Positions 34,856 through 44,155 of a DNA stretch of 64,000 nt are shown here, piece after piece (position 1 is the stretch's first letter; every line of letters starts with the position of its first letter). Source of the stretch: RUG14199 sp964629225 (lineage in GTDB: Bacteria > Bacillota > Clostridia > Oscillospirales > CAG-272); NCBI GenBank assembly GCA_964629225.1, contig CAZVQC010000001.1, positions 1 through 64,000 on the forward strand, read 5' to 3'. The position numbers and the translations under genes are program-made. The notes beneath the pieces are model-generated. The model did not search any database. It was not told where the DNA came from and saw only the letters and a program-made list of their open reading frames with translations.

Positions 34856-35713
34856 ATGGCAGACATAACGAAAAATACCTATCATACCCATATTACTTCA
34901 AAGCACAGGTGGTTCGATCTGAAGCTTAAGGAAGTTTGGCAATATCGGGACTTGATATTTTTATTTACCAAGCGGACTTTTACATTGACATACAAGCAGA
35001 CGGTTATGGGACCTGCGTGGATCTTTTTGAATCCGCTTATCAGCAGTATAATTTATGCATTCGTTTTCGGTGGGATAGCCGGGATCGGAACGGACGGAGT
35101 TCCGACTATTCTTTTCTACCTTTGCAGCAATGCCATTTGGATATTCTTTTCAAGCTGTGTCACCAAAAACGCAAGTGCTTTTACGGACAATGCGGGGGTA
35201 TTCGGAAAGGTCTATTTTCCCCGCCTTACCATACCGGTATCGAACGTATTGGCATCGGTAATACAGTTCTTTGTACAAATGATACTTGTCTTTATCTTTC
35301 TCGGATATTATATGTTCAAGGGACAGGTACATCCCAATTTTGAGGCGTGGATACTTATTCCTTTGGTGCTTTTGCATTTGGGACTTTTGGGTCTCGGTTG
35401 CGGTATAATCATATCCAGCCTTACCACCAAGTACCGTGACCTTGCGATACTTGTGACCTTCGGCGTTCAGCTTTGGATGTATGCCACACCTATCGTATAT
35501 CCCATATCTCAGCTTGGAAACGGCTTTATGAGGACGGTCCTTATGATCAATCCCGTGACGGCTCCGGTGGAGGCATTCCGTTATGCGGTGCTTGGTCAGG
35601 GCACGGTAATGCCTTTGTATTGGGCTATATCCGGCATATTTACGGCATTGGTGATAGTGCTTGGCATCATGCTGTTCAACAAGGTGGAAAAGACCTTTAT
35701 GGACACGGTCTGA
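34856..35713 (+). CDS. ABC-2 type polysaccharide exporter, permease (Wzm/TagG-like)
   Basis: 285 residues with six membrane segments and the ABC-2 family look: IFLFTKRTFTLTYKQTVMGP, then VFGKVYFPRLTIPVSNV and LWMYATPIVYPIS. It forms the channel that flips a finished lipid-linked glycan, with the ATPase encoded next. AAAGGATACTT precedes the ATG. Confidence 0.9.
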   Translation: MADITKNTYHTHITSKHRWFDLKLKEVWQYRDLIFLFTKRTFTLTYKQTVMGPAWIFLNPLISSIIYAFVFGGIAGIGTDGVPTILFYLCSNAIWIFFSSCVTKNASAFTDNAGVFGKVYFPRLTIPVSNVLASVIQFFVQMILVFIFLGYYMFKGQVHPNFEAWILIPLVLLHLGLLGLGCGIIISSLTTKYRDLAILVTFGVQLWMYATPIVYPISQLGNGFMRTVLMINPVTAPVEAFRYAVLGQGTVMPLYWAISGIFTALVIVLGIMLFNKVEKTFMDTV

Positions 35714-35723
35714 GGGGAAAATG

Positions 35724-37007
35724 ATGGAAAACAGAGAAATAGCCATTCGCCTTTCGGGCGTAAAGAAGAGATACAAGCTCGGTCAGATAGGAGGGGGGAC
35801 TCTTCAAGGAGACCTTCAAAGCTGGTGGGCAAGAGTCAGAGGCAAGGAAGATCCCAATACCAAGATAGGGACGGATCAAAGGCTTATCGGACAGACCTTT
35901 ATGGCGCTGAACGGCATAGATCTTACGGTATATAAAGGTGAAGCCCTCGGTATAATCGGCGGAAACGGTGCCGGCAAGAGTACGATGCTGAAGCTTCTCA
36001 GCCGTGTTACCGCACCTACCGAGGGGGAGATAGATATCTTTGGCAGGATAGCTTCCATGCTTGAGGTGGGTACCGGATTTAACGGAGAGATGACCGGGCG
36101 TGAGAACATCTATATGAACGGCGCTATCCTTGGTATGACCCGTGCGGAGATAGATGCCAAAATGGAGGATATCATCGAATTTTCCGAGGTTCGTGACTTT
36201 ATCGATACCCCGGTAAAGCGCTACTCCTCCGGTATGTATGTTAAGCTTGCATTTTCCGTGGCAGCTCATCTTGACAGTGAGATAATGATAATGGATGAGG
36301 TGCTTGCCGTAGGTGATATGGCATTCCAAAAGAAGTGTCTTGATAAGATGCGGGATGCCGCAAATAAACAGGGCAGAACGGTCCTTTATGTCTCCCATAA
36401 TATGAATACCATCCGTCAGCTCTGCGACCGCTGTATAGTCCTCGACAAAGGCAAGGTCGTCTTCGAAGGTGATGTGGAGGAGGCGATAGGGGTCTATATG
36501 AAGAGTAACGATGACCGCAGTACGTTGTATGATTACAGTAATACTTCCCGATATCGGGGGCATGGAGAAAAATTCCGTCTTTTGGGACTTGATATTATCA
36601 ACAGGGATGATAATAGAGTGGTGAAGGGTGATATGTTGGAGTGTGTTATGCATTGCAAGGCAAATAAAGACGTGACCGACGTGGGACTTCGTTTTGAAAT
36701 AGTTTATGTGGATGGAACTCTTGCGGGGTCGGTGCTGTCGGATAGGAGCGTGACTGCTTCGGAAGGGCAGAATATAGATATGTATATTAAAATGCCCACA
36801 AAGTATCTTACTGCGGGCAAGTATTTTGTTATTGCTGTTTCCTACGAACGGGATGACTATGGAAATCAGGAAGGTGTAGACCGAGTCGAGCCTGCAATGT
36901 TTTTTGAAATTATTGACGAGGATGAAGATAGACTGGTATGGCTTCATTCATGGTGGGGACATGTGAGATTTGACGATATGACAGTTACTGATATTGAGAT
37001 TTTTTAA
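35724..37007 (+). CDS. ABC polysaccharide exporter, ATPase with glycan-binding domain (Wzt/TagH-like)
   Basis: 427 residues. The ATPase (residues 1 to about 255) has Walker A GGNGAGKST, the signature VKRYSSGMYVKLAFSVA and Walker B IMIMDEVLAVGD. The C-terminal 165 residues are a beta-rich domain like the Wzt carbohydrate-binding domain, which in known systems recognises the terminal modification of the polymer. Two ATGs lie in tandem; 35724 is better spaced from GAGGGG. It follows the permease gene by 10 bp. Confidence 0.9.
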   Translation: MENREIAIRLSGVKKRYKLGQIGGGTLQGDLQSWWARVRGKEDPNTKIGTDQRLIGQTFMALNGIDLTVYKGEALGIIGGNGAGKSTMLKLLSRVTAPTEGEIDIFGRIASMLEVGTGFNGEMTGRENIYMNGAILGMTRAEIDAKMEDIIEFSEVRDFIDTPVKRYSSGMYVKLAFSVAAHLDSEIMIMDEVLAVGDMAFQKKCLDKMRDAANKQGRTVLYVSHNMNTIRQLCDRCIVLDKGKVVFEGDVEEAIGVYMKSNDDRSTLYDYSNTSRYRGHGEKFRLLGLDIINRDDNRVVKGDMLECVMHCKANKDVTDVGLRFEIVYVDGTLAGSVLSDRSVTASEGQNIDMYIKMPTKYLTAGKYFVIAVSYERDDYGNQEGVDRVEPAMFFEIIDEDEDRLVWLHSWWGHVRFDDMTVTDIEIF

Positions 37008-37096
37008 AGTCATACCTATGTTTGCAGAGGTATAACACTTGGCTCAAAAAAAGATTCGTCTGTTACAATTCAGATTATCGTAAGGGGGGTGAAGGG

Positions 37097-38137
37097 ATGC
37101 CAAAGATAAGTGTAATCGTTCCGGTATATAGAGTTGAGCCGTATTTGAGGCGTTGTATAGACAGTATCCTCGGGCAGACCTTTCGGGACTTCGAGCTTAT
37201 CCTTGTGGATGACGGAAGTCCGGACGGGTGTCCCGCTATCTGCGATGAATATGCCGAAAAGGACAGCCGTATCAAGGTCATTCATCAAACAAACCAAGGG
37301 TTGTCGGCAGCACGGAATAATGGTGTGAAAGAGGCGGTATGCAAGTGGGTCAGTTTCGTTGATTCGGATGATGCTGTCCATCCTCAAATGTTGGAGCATT
37401 TTTTATGCGCGGTTGAAATCAACGATGCGCGTATGGCAATGGGAGGAACGATCGAACGAGAGGCGGTGCCGGACGACTTTTATAAGGACCGTGTTAATCT
37501 TTTTCGATCTCATTTTGTGGACGAAAAATACTTGTTGCATTTATATTCGAATGTAAAATATAAACCATGGATAGTTTGTTCAAAGTTGGTCGACAGGGAT
37601 ATCTTGATCAAATATCCTTTTGCACCCGGTAAAACATATGAAGATAACGCAGTAGTCTGTAAGTGGATCGATGAGGCAAAAAACGTTGTTGAATCAGACG
37701 AGGTATACTATTATTATCAAATTAACTTACAGGGCATTTCTAAATCTAAATTCAGCGCAAAGTCAATTGACTATTTGTGGGCTCTTGAAGAAATAATAAG
37801 GTTTTGCGATGAAGTCGGATACAGCAGTATTAAGAAAAGGTTTTGTGCAGAGTACACCTATGTCGCTTCCGATTACTACTATCTGGCGAGAAATGAGCTG
37901 GGATCGCGGGATGTTTGCGGAAGTATTAAAAAGCAGATGAGAAGCGTGATTCGAAAGAATCGCGAGAGCTTTGTATTTACAAAAAAACAAAAGTTATATT
38001 TGACAGGCATTTTTCATCCTAAATATGTTATTTTCAGAGAAGTGGCAGCGGTAAGTATTAAGACGTTAAGAGAAAAAGGTTTTACAGCATTTTTTAAAAA
38101 GGCGATAAATCGTATTATGAGGAGAAATAAGAAATGA
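37097..38137 (+). CDS. Glycosyltransferase family 2 (mosaic member A)
   Basis: 346 residues: KISVIVPVYRVEPYLRRCID, LVDDGSPDGCPAICDEYAEK, VSFVDSDDAVHPQML. The first 60 codons share a run of DNA with the next two GT2 genes, while the rest is unrelated to them and AT-rich. The ATG at 37097 follows GGGGGGTGAAGGG. Its stop overlaps the next start (ATGA). Confidence 0.88.
   Translation: MPKISVIVPVYRVEPYLRRCIDSILGQTFRDFELILVDDGSPDGCPAICDEYAEKDSRIKVIHQTNQGLSAARNNGVKEAVCKWVSFVDSDDAVHPQMLEHFLCAVEINDARMAMGGTIEREAVPDDFYKDRVNLFRSHFVDEKYLLHLYSNVKYKPWIVCSKLVDRDILIKYPFAPGKTYEDNAVVCKWIDEAKNVVESDEVYYYYQINLQGISKSKFSAKSIDYLWALEEIIRFCDEVGYSSIKKRFCAEYTYVASDYYYLARNELGSRDVCGSIKKQMRSVIRKNRESFVFTKKQKLYLTGIFHPKYVIFREVAAVSIKTLREKGFTAFFKKAINRIMRRNKK
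37172..37273 (+). repeat. Shared GT2 cassette, copy A (102 bp)
   Basis: 102 bp identical to the first part of the cassettes at 38993 and 39989. Upstream of it another 36 bp matches 38957-38992 with one difference. Confidence 0.9.
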
Positions 38138-38913
38138 TCCCGAAAAAGATCCATTACTGTTGGTTCGGCGGAGCACCTAAGACCAAATTGGGCATGAAGT
38201 GCATTAAAAGCTGGAAAAAGCACTGCCCGGATTATGAGATAATAGAATGGAATGAGGATAATTTTGATTTTTCGGAAGCCCCGCTTTATGTAAGGCAGGC
38301 ATACGAAGCGAAAAAATGGGCTTTTGTTACCGATTACGTTCGTCTGAAGGTAGTGTATGATAATGGCGGTATCTATATGGATACCGATGTGAAATTAAAG
38401 AAGATATTGGATCCTCTTTTGACAAATAGCGCATATTTCGGGTTTGAAGATAATGCACATATCAACACAGGACACGGTTTTGGAGCGGAAGCCGGTCTTC
38501 CGATATTAAAGGAATTGATAGACGATTATACGGGTGTTTCATTTATAAATGAAGACGGTTCTTTCGATACTTTGCCCTCCCCTCAACGCAATACGCCTAT
38601 TTTCATAAGGCATGGACTTGTTGCCGATAATACCAAGCAGGTCTTGGATGGAAATATGTTGATATTACCGAGAGATCATCTTTGCCCTATTGGGTTTGAC
38701 GGAAGCGATCATTTTTCGAAAAATACGATATCCGTGCATTTATTTGAAGGTACTTGGCTGACCCCGGAGAAGAAAAGGAATAATGAAAAGAATCGGAAGC
38801 GAAAGAAAAGGGTCGATGCCGTGCATTATATCACCCACATTCCAAACCGAGTTATTCGGTCTCTTCTCGGAAGGGACAGATACGAGTCGTTTAAGAGAAA
38901 AATGAAGGGGTAA
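38134..38913 (+). CDS. GT32-like glycosyltransferase (capsule sugar transferase with DXD motif)
   Basis: 259 residues: IPKKIHYCWFGGAPKTKLG, IIEWNEDNFDF, and the core AFVTDYVRLKVVYDNGGIYM followed by DTDV, the DXD metal site. This is the OCH1/capsular glycosyltransferase pattern. The C-terminal 50 residues are very basic. ATGA overlap with the gene before it. Confidence 0.88.
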   Translation: MIPKKIHYCWFGGAPKTKLGMKCIKSWKKHCPDYEIIEWNEDNFDFSEAPLYVRQAYEAKKWAFVTDYVRLKVVYDNGGIYMDTDVKLKKILDPLLTNSAYFGFEDNAHINTGHGFGAEAGLPILKELIDDYTGVSFINEDGSFDTLPSPQRNTPIFIRHGLVADNTKQVLDGNMLILPRDHLCPIGFDGSDHFSKNTISVHLFEGTWLTPEKKRNNEKNRKRKKRVDAVHYITHIPNRVIRSLLGRDRYESFKRKMKG

Positions 38914-38917
38914 GGCA

Positions 38918-39913
38918 ATGCCAAAGATCAGTGTAATAGTACCTGTATACAAAGTCGAGCCGTATTTGAGGCGTTGTATAGACAGTATTCTCGGGCAGAC
39001 CTTTCGGGACTTCGAGCTTATCCTTGTGGATGACGGAAGTCCGGACGGGTGTCCCGCTATCTGCGATGAATATGCCGAAAAGGACAGCCGTATCCGCGTT
39101 ATCCACAAGGAGAACGGCGGGCTGTCATCCGCAAGAAATGCGGGGCTTGATTGGATGTTTGAAAACAGCGACAGCGCGTATTTAACATTTATCGATTCCG
39201 ATGACTATGTGGAGCCCGAATATCTTGAGGAGTTGTACAAAGCCTTGATCGATAATGATGCGGATGTCAGTTTATGCGGGTATTACAGAGTAGGTGACGG
39301 TCAGGAGCGTATTTACGAGAATTTTTCGGGATGTGATGCCTTTGACGGTATTGAAGCCTGTAAAATGGTCAACAAGGCACAGGAGGGACACACATTATTT
39401 GTTGTCGCTTGCGCAAAGCTCTATAAAAGGGATATGTTTGAAGATATTCGATATCCCGTCGGAAAGATACACGAGGATGAGTTCATAACATATCGTATTC
39501 TTTATAAAGCACATTGTGTAGTGGAACTTGGAAGATGCTTGTACGCATATACCGTGAACCGGGAGGGCATTATGTGCTCCGGTTTTTCATTAAAAAGGTA
39601 TGATGTTGTTGAGGCGTTGGAGGAAGCATCGGTTTTTTATCGGAATAACGGTCAAGCTGCTCTTGCGGATCTAACTGAGATAAAGTCGATCGTTTTAAAA
39701 GCAAGATTTTCTTTAGAAGCACGGAAGGCGGGATTATATTCTTCTTTACCTAAGGAATATAAGATGTCGGCGTTGAAGGCGGAAAGAACTCTTAAGCGTT
39801 TACGTGGCATGGATTACGCAGAGTACCATATGTATTTATGTTATCCTACGTATATAAAGATCAAAGCGATTATACGGCGTATTTTTTGCGGCAGAAGCAA
39901 AGGGAGTGAGTAA
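38918..39913 (+). CDS. Glycosyltransferase family 2 (mosaic member B)
   Basis: 331 residues: KISVIVPVYKVEPYLRRCID, DDGSPDGCPAICDEYAEKDS, HKENGGLSSARNAGLD, TFIDSDDYVEPEYLEEL. Its N-terminal quarter is nearly the same DNA as in the following gene; the acceptor half is different. GGGGTAAGGC lies before the ATG. A TAA stop directly abuts the next GTG start. Confidence 0.88.
   Translation: MPKISVIVPVYKVEPYLRRCIDSILGQTFRDFELILVDDGSPDGCPAICDEYAEKDSRIRVIHKENGGLSSARNAGLDWMFENSDSAYLTFIDSDDYVEPEYLEELYKALIDNDADVSLCGYYRVGDGQERIYENFSGCDAFDGIEACKMVNKAQEGHTLFVVACAKLYKRDMFEDIRYPVGKIHEDEFITYRILYKAHCVVELGRCLYAYTVNREGIMCSGFSLKRYDVVEALEEASVFYRNNGQAALADLTEIKSIVLKARFSLEARKAGLYSSLPKEYKMSALKAERTLKRLRGMDYAEYHMYLCYPTYIKIKAIIRRIFCGRSKGSE
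38993..39150 (+). repeat. Shared GT2 cassette, copy B (158 bp)
   Basis: 158 bp identical to 39989-40146; the first 102 bp are also identical to 37172-37273. Confidence 0.92.
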
Positions 39914-40834
39914 GTGTCTAAAATATCGGTCATAGTTCCCATATACAATGTGGAAAAGTATCTTGACAGGTGCGTTTCCTCTATTGTGGGGCAGACCTTT
40001 CGGGACTTCGAGCTTATCCTTGTGGATGACGGAAGTCCGGACGGGTGTCCCGCTATCTGCGATGAATATGCCGAAAAGGACAGCCGTATCCGCGTTATCC
40101 ACAAGGAGAACGGCGGGCTGTCATCCGCAAGAAATGCGGGGCTTGACATTGCCCGTGGGGAATACATATCTTTTATTGACAGTGATGATTATATATCGGA
40201 AAGAATGTTAGAGGCTTTGTTTGGTGCCATTGAAAGAGCAGGGGCCGATATATGCTCTTGCGGGATCGTGAACGTTTACGAGGACGGCACAGAGGGGATC
40301 TGGAATATCAAGGATATGATCGGAGACTCCGAGGCTTTTTTAAGGGGACTTTATGACGACTCTGCGGTTCCGGTGGCGGCTTGTAATAAGCTTTATAAGA
40401 GGGAGCTGTGGAGTGAAATGAGATTCCCGGAGGGACGGCTTTGCGAGGATGCATTTACGACCTATTTACTTTTCGATAAAGCAAAACTTGCGGTACAAAT
40501 ATCCGATGGGCTTTACTATTACAGGATCAGAAGCGGTAGTATTATGACAAGCGGATTTCGTCCTCAAAAGATGGATGAGGAAGAAGCGTGGAGGCGAAAC
40601 TTTGAGTTTATTGAAAAAAACCATCCGAGCCTTCGGAAAGACGCCTTCAATTTTTATATTCAAAGAGTAGCGGTTCTTTTGAAGACTTTTACTGCGGAAG
40701 ATAAAGCGAGATATCCCAAGGAGTTCGGATGTTTGAGATCGATACTTAAAAAGCATCTTATATATATTACGTTCGGCAGCGGGATGCCTTTCAAAAAAAG
40801 GATAAAACTTATTTTGGACTATATCAACTTATGA
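39914..40834 (+). CDS. Glycosyltransferase family 2 (mosaic member C)
   Basis: 306 residues beginning at GTG directly after the upstream stop: KISVIVPIYNVEKYLDRCVS, the shared cassette, then ISFIDSDDYISERMLEAL and CNKLYKRELWSEMRFPEGRL. The part before the cassette differs from members A and B, so identity starts abruptly within the gene. The last codons overlap the following frame by 4 nt. Confidence 0.88.
   Translation: MSKISVIVPIYNVEKYLDRCVSSIVGQTFRDFELILVDDGSPDGCPAICDEYAEKDSRIRVIHKENGGLSSARNAGLDIARGEYISFIDSDDYISERMLEALFGAIERAGADICSCGIVNVYEDGTEGIWNIKDMIGDSEAFLRGLYDDSAVPVAACNKLYKRELWSEMRFPEGRLCEDAFTTYLLFDKAKLAVQISDGLYYYRIRSGSIMTSGFRPQKMDEEEAWRRNFEFIEKNHPSLRKDAFNFYIQRVAVLLKTFTAEDKARYPKEFGCLRSILKKHLIYITFGSGMPFKKRIKLILDYINL
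39989..40146 (+). repeat. Shared GT2 cassette, copy C (158 bp)
   Basis: 158 bp identical to 38993-39150, about 1 kb away in direct orientation. Confidence 0.92.
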
Positions 40835-40848
40835 TCGGAGTTGCAAAT

Positions 40849-41829
40849 ATGGATATGGATCCGGTTTTTTCGGTAATCGTTCCGATGTATAATTCCGAAG
40901 GGACTATTAAGCGATGCCTTTCATCGATAGAAAAGCAGACCCTTTCCGACTTTGAAGTTTTGATAATTGACAACGGGTCCACCGACGGTTGCGGTAAGAT
41001 AGCAAAGGATCATGAAAAGAGAGACGGACGGTTTCGCTATATCTATTATGATGAATTAAAAGGACCGTCTCCGGCGAGGAATAAAGGGATAGATATTTCA
41101 AACGGAGAATATATAGCCTTTGTGGACAGCGATGATTTTGTAGAGCCCGATCATCTGGCAAGTTTGTATTCTGCATTTGTCGATAACAGAGCCGATGCTG
41201 TTTTTATGGGATACGGTCTCGTGGATCTATCCGGGGAGGTGATCGGTACTTTTGTTCCGGATATTGAACTTAAGGATCTTTACTCGGATCTTGCGATGCT
41301 TCAAATGAGGGATATGTTCGGATACACATGGATAAAGGCATTTCGCAGTGACGTTATTGCGGACAAGCGGTTTGATATATCGGTCAGCATTTTAGAGGAT
41401 GAGATCTTCGCCTTGGACGTGCTGTATGACTGCGAAAGGATAGCTTTGGTTAAGAAGCCGATATATAATTATGTTTTCGGATCTTCAACTTCGCTTATGG
41501 CAAAGGCTGATGATGATTTTTGCAATATAAATCAAATGGCTTTTGACCTATGGATACGTATGCTTTCGGGGACGGCGGCGGAAGATCATTTAGCCGAATT
41601 TGCCAATAAGCGACTTGATGTGTGCAAATATTACGGCTTTGAGAGGAAACTTGATGCGGAGAAGTTCTTTTCTTCACTATGCAAGTGCAGTTTCTGGAAG
41701 TATTGCAAGGAAGAAACGGTTTTTCTCCGTGCGGTGAAAAACGGTGATGTCAGCAAGATCCTTCGACAAAGACGGACGTATTTGACGAAGGTGAGACTTT
41801 CAAGTATATTACGAAGGAAAAGCCGATGA
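40849..41829 (+). CDS. Glycosyltransferase family 2
   Basis: 326 residues: FSVIVPMYNSEGTIKRCLSS, LIIDNGSTDGCGKIA, AFVDSDDFVEPDHL and later DMFGYTWIKAFRSDVI, a block shared with the GT2 gene at 44156, so the two are paralogues. ATG 40849 has GGAG eight bases upstream; an ATG at 40831 that overlaps the previous stop is the alternative. Confidence 0.87.
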   Translation: MDMDPVFSVIVPMYNSEGTIKRCLSSIEKQTLSDFEVLIIDNGSTDGCGKIAKDHEKRDGRFRYIYYDELKGPSPARNKGIDISNGEYIAFVDSDDFVEPDHLASLYSAFVDNRADAVFMGYGLVDLSGEVIGTFVPDIELKDLYSDLAMLQMRDMFGYTWIKAFRSDVIADKRFDISVSILEDEIFALDVLYDCERIALVKKPIYNYVFGSSTSLMAKADDDFCNINQMAFDLWIRMLSGTAAEDHLAEFANKRLDVCKYYGFERKLDAEKFFSSLCKCSFWKYCKEETVFLRAVKNGDVSKILRQRRTYLTKVRLSSILRRKSR

Positions 41830-42986
41830 AGAAGTTATATTATTATTTTCATGCAGGCAGTGCAAACCACGGTTGTGAGGCGATAGTGAGGTCCACAAGT
41901 GCGCTTTTGGGTATTAGGCCTACGGTCTTTTCTGCGGCTTACGATGAGGATGCAAGATACGGTGTGACCGGTATCGCAGATGTGCGTTCTCATGGATCGT
42001 ATGAATACAGTGCTATGGAAAAAATATGCTGTAAGGTCACCTCCGGCATCTTAAAGAATGAGTCATACGGATACGGTCTGTTATCAAAATATGAGAGCCG
42101 TGACTATGATACCCCGGCCGTTGGACTTTCCATAGGCGGAGACAATTACTGTTACGGGAAGGCGTACGATCTCCATCTGGAAGGCCTAAATAGGCATCTG
42201 CATAAAAGAGGAATAAAAACCGTACTTTGGGGCTGCTCGATCGAGCCGAGTACCGTTACGGAAAGAATGAGAGCGGATCTTGGCAGATATGATCTTATAG
42301 TAGCTCGGGAGAGGATCTCTTACGATCGTTTGAAAAGATGTAATCCGAATACTTTGCTTGCTTGCGACCCGGCTTTTACTTTAAGTGCGGAGGCTTCCTC
42401 GGAGCATCTTGCATTCTTTGAAAAGGGTAATACTGTCGGTATCAACATCAGTCCCTTGATACAGAAGCATGAAAAAAAGACGGGGATAACTCTCGATAAT
42501 TACATTTTTACCATCCGATATATTCTTGAAAAAACCGATCGAAATATTGCATTGATACCTCACGTGGTATCACCCGGAAATGATGACAGAGGACCCCTTG
42601 GAGAACTGTTTGAAATGTTTGAGAGCACCGGGAGGGTATGCTTGATCGAAGACTGTAACTGTTCGATGCTGAAGGGATATATCGCCCGTTGCGATCTGTT
42701 TATCGGGGCGAGGACCCATGCCACCATTGCCGCATATTCCTCATATGTTCCGACATTGGTCATAGGTTACTCCACTAAGGCTATGGGAATTGCGACCGAC
42801 CTGTTCGGAACGTTTTCAAATTACGTGCTTCCGGTGCAAAGACTTGAGAGTGAAAGCGATATGGCAGAGGCGTTTATTTGGCTTGAAAAGAATTCTTCGA
42901 AGATCAGACGTCACTTGAAGGACTGCATACCGGGATACACGGAGACGGTACGCAAAGCCGCAAATGCCGTAAAGGAGCTGATATGA
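41826..42986 (+). CDS. Polysaccharide pyruvyltransferase family protein
   Basis: 386 residues of the CsaB/WcaK-like family: YFHAGSANHGCEAIVRST at the N-terminus, VGLSIGGDNYCYG, VLWGCSIEPSTV and CDLFIGARTHATIAAYSSYV, the conserved C-terminal block. Members add a pyruvate ketal from phosphoenolpyruvate to a sugar. The resulting charged group is a common anchor for S-layer proteins, but that use here is an inference. ATGA overlap with the gene before. Confidence 0.87.
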   Translation: MKKLYYYFHAGSANHGCEAIVRSTSALLGIRPTVFSAAYDEDARYGVTGIADVRSHGSYEYSAMEKICCKVTSGILKNESYGYGLLSKYESRDYDTPAVGLSIGGDNYCYGKAYDLHLEGLNRHLHKRGIKTVLWGCSIEPSTVTERMRADLGRYDLIVARERISYDRLKRCNPNTLLACDPAFTLSAEASSEHLAFFEKGNTVGINISPLIQKHEKKTGITLDNYIFTIRYILEKTDRNIALIPHVVSPGNDDRGPLGELFEMFESTGRVCLIEDCNCSMLKGYIARCDLFIGARTHATIAAYSSYVPTLVIGYSTKAMGIATDLFGTFSNYVLPVQRLESESDMAEAFIWLEKNSSKIRRHLKDCIPGYTETVRKAANAVKELI

Positions 42987-44146
42987 GCATGAAAAAAGTC
43001 GCAATCCTTCTTCCGTGGTTGAAAATGGGAGGGACAAATAAGGTTGCACTGAGATTTTCAAAAGAGCTGTCGGAGTATTGCGACGTGACTTTGATACTTT
43101 CGTCCAATACGGGTGAGCTTCTTTCCGAGGTGCCGGCGGGAGTCCGTGTTTATATAGACGAGTTTACCGACTTTAGGACTCTTTTCAAAAACGATCTAAG
43201 GCATTTTCGGCTCGGATATTTGGTGCGGGACGTCCGTTATTATCTCAATGTGAAACTCGGCTTGGATGATGTAGATAATTACAGATACTTTGCAAGCAGG
43301 CAAAAGCCCATTCCGGGAATATATGATTGCGCAGTCAGTTATCACGGGCAGTCTCCCGAAAGGCTGGTAAATCTGACGGACAGAATATGTGCCGAAAAGA
43401 AAGTGGCGTGGATACACGGAGAAATGTGCTTCCCAAGGAAGCGTCTTTCAAAAATGCAAAAGTATTATGATAAGCTTGATCATTTTTTCTTTGTATCAAA
43501 TGCTACCCGTGACGCTTTTGAAGCGGCTGTCTCATTTGAGAGAGAAAAGTCGACGGTGTATTACAATCCCATCGACAGATCCGAAGTGATCGAAAAGTCA
43601 AAGGCTCCGGTGGCTGAAATGACAGATCCCGATACGGTGTATTTGCTTACCGTGGGGCGAATATCTTCGGAAAAAGGACAGGATATGATCCCAAAGATCG
43701 CGCGGGGCTTGATTGACCGCGGATATGATTTCAGATGGTATCTCATCGGGGACGGCCCCATGGAAAATGACGTTAGGGAACTTATCAGAGAATACGGCGT
43801 GGAAAAAGAAGTCATAATGCTGGGAGTGAAAAATGATCCGTACCGTTATATGAGAGCGTGTGATATTTACATTCAGCCGTCATATACCGAGGGATATTCG
43901 ACTACTGTTTGCGAGGCGGCGATACTCGGAAAGGCGATCATCGGAACTAAGCCCTCCGGAGGAATAAGGGATCAGATCACAGACGGAGTTGATGGGATCG
44001 TAACTGATGCATCACCGGAGGCATTGGGGGCGGCTGTCGTTAAGCTTATAGAGGACGTTTCATTGAGAGAACGATTTGAAAAAGAGATCGTCAAGAAAGA
44101 CCTTGATGGCAAGGGTGAGATCGGGAAGTTCTTGAGTATTATTTGA
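42983..44146 (+). CDS. Glycosyltransferase family 4
   Basis: 387 residues, GT-B fold: KKVAILLPWLKMGGTNKVAL, VAWIHGEMCFPRKR, LLTVGRISSEKGQDMIPKIA, LIGDGPMENDVREL and the motif SYTEGYSTTVCEAAILGKAI. ATGA overlap with the pyruvyltransferase gene. Confidence 0.88.
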   Translation: MSMKKVAILLPWLKMGGTNKVALRFSKELSEYCDVTLILSSNTGELLSEVPAGVRVYIDEFTDFRTLFKNDLRHFRLGYLVRDVRYYLNVKLGLDDVDNYRYFASRQKPIPGIYDCAVSYHGQSPERLVNLTDRICAEKKVAWIHGEMCFPRKRLSKMQKYYDKLDHFFFVSNATRDAFEAAVSFEREKSTVYYNPIDRSEVIEKSKAPVAEMTDPDTVYLLTVGRISSEKGQDMIPKIARGLIDRGYDFRWYLIGDGPMENDVRELIREYGVEKEVIMLGVKNDPYRYMRACDIYIQPSYTEGYSTTVCEAAILGKAIIGTKPSGGIRDQITDGVDGIVTDASPEALGAAVVKLIEDVSLRERFEKEIVKKDLDGKGEIGKFLSII

Positions 44147-44155
44147 TAATTACGA

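Noticed and set aside
35697..36947. 416-residue minus-strand frame
   Set aside because: Antisense to the Wzt-like ATPase gene; no motif and no plausible start.
37097..40834. Insertion-sequence origin of the repeated GT2 segments
   Set aside because: The repeats lie inside the coding frames at matching domain positions and have no terminal inverted repeats or transposase, so recombination between paralogues explains them better.
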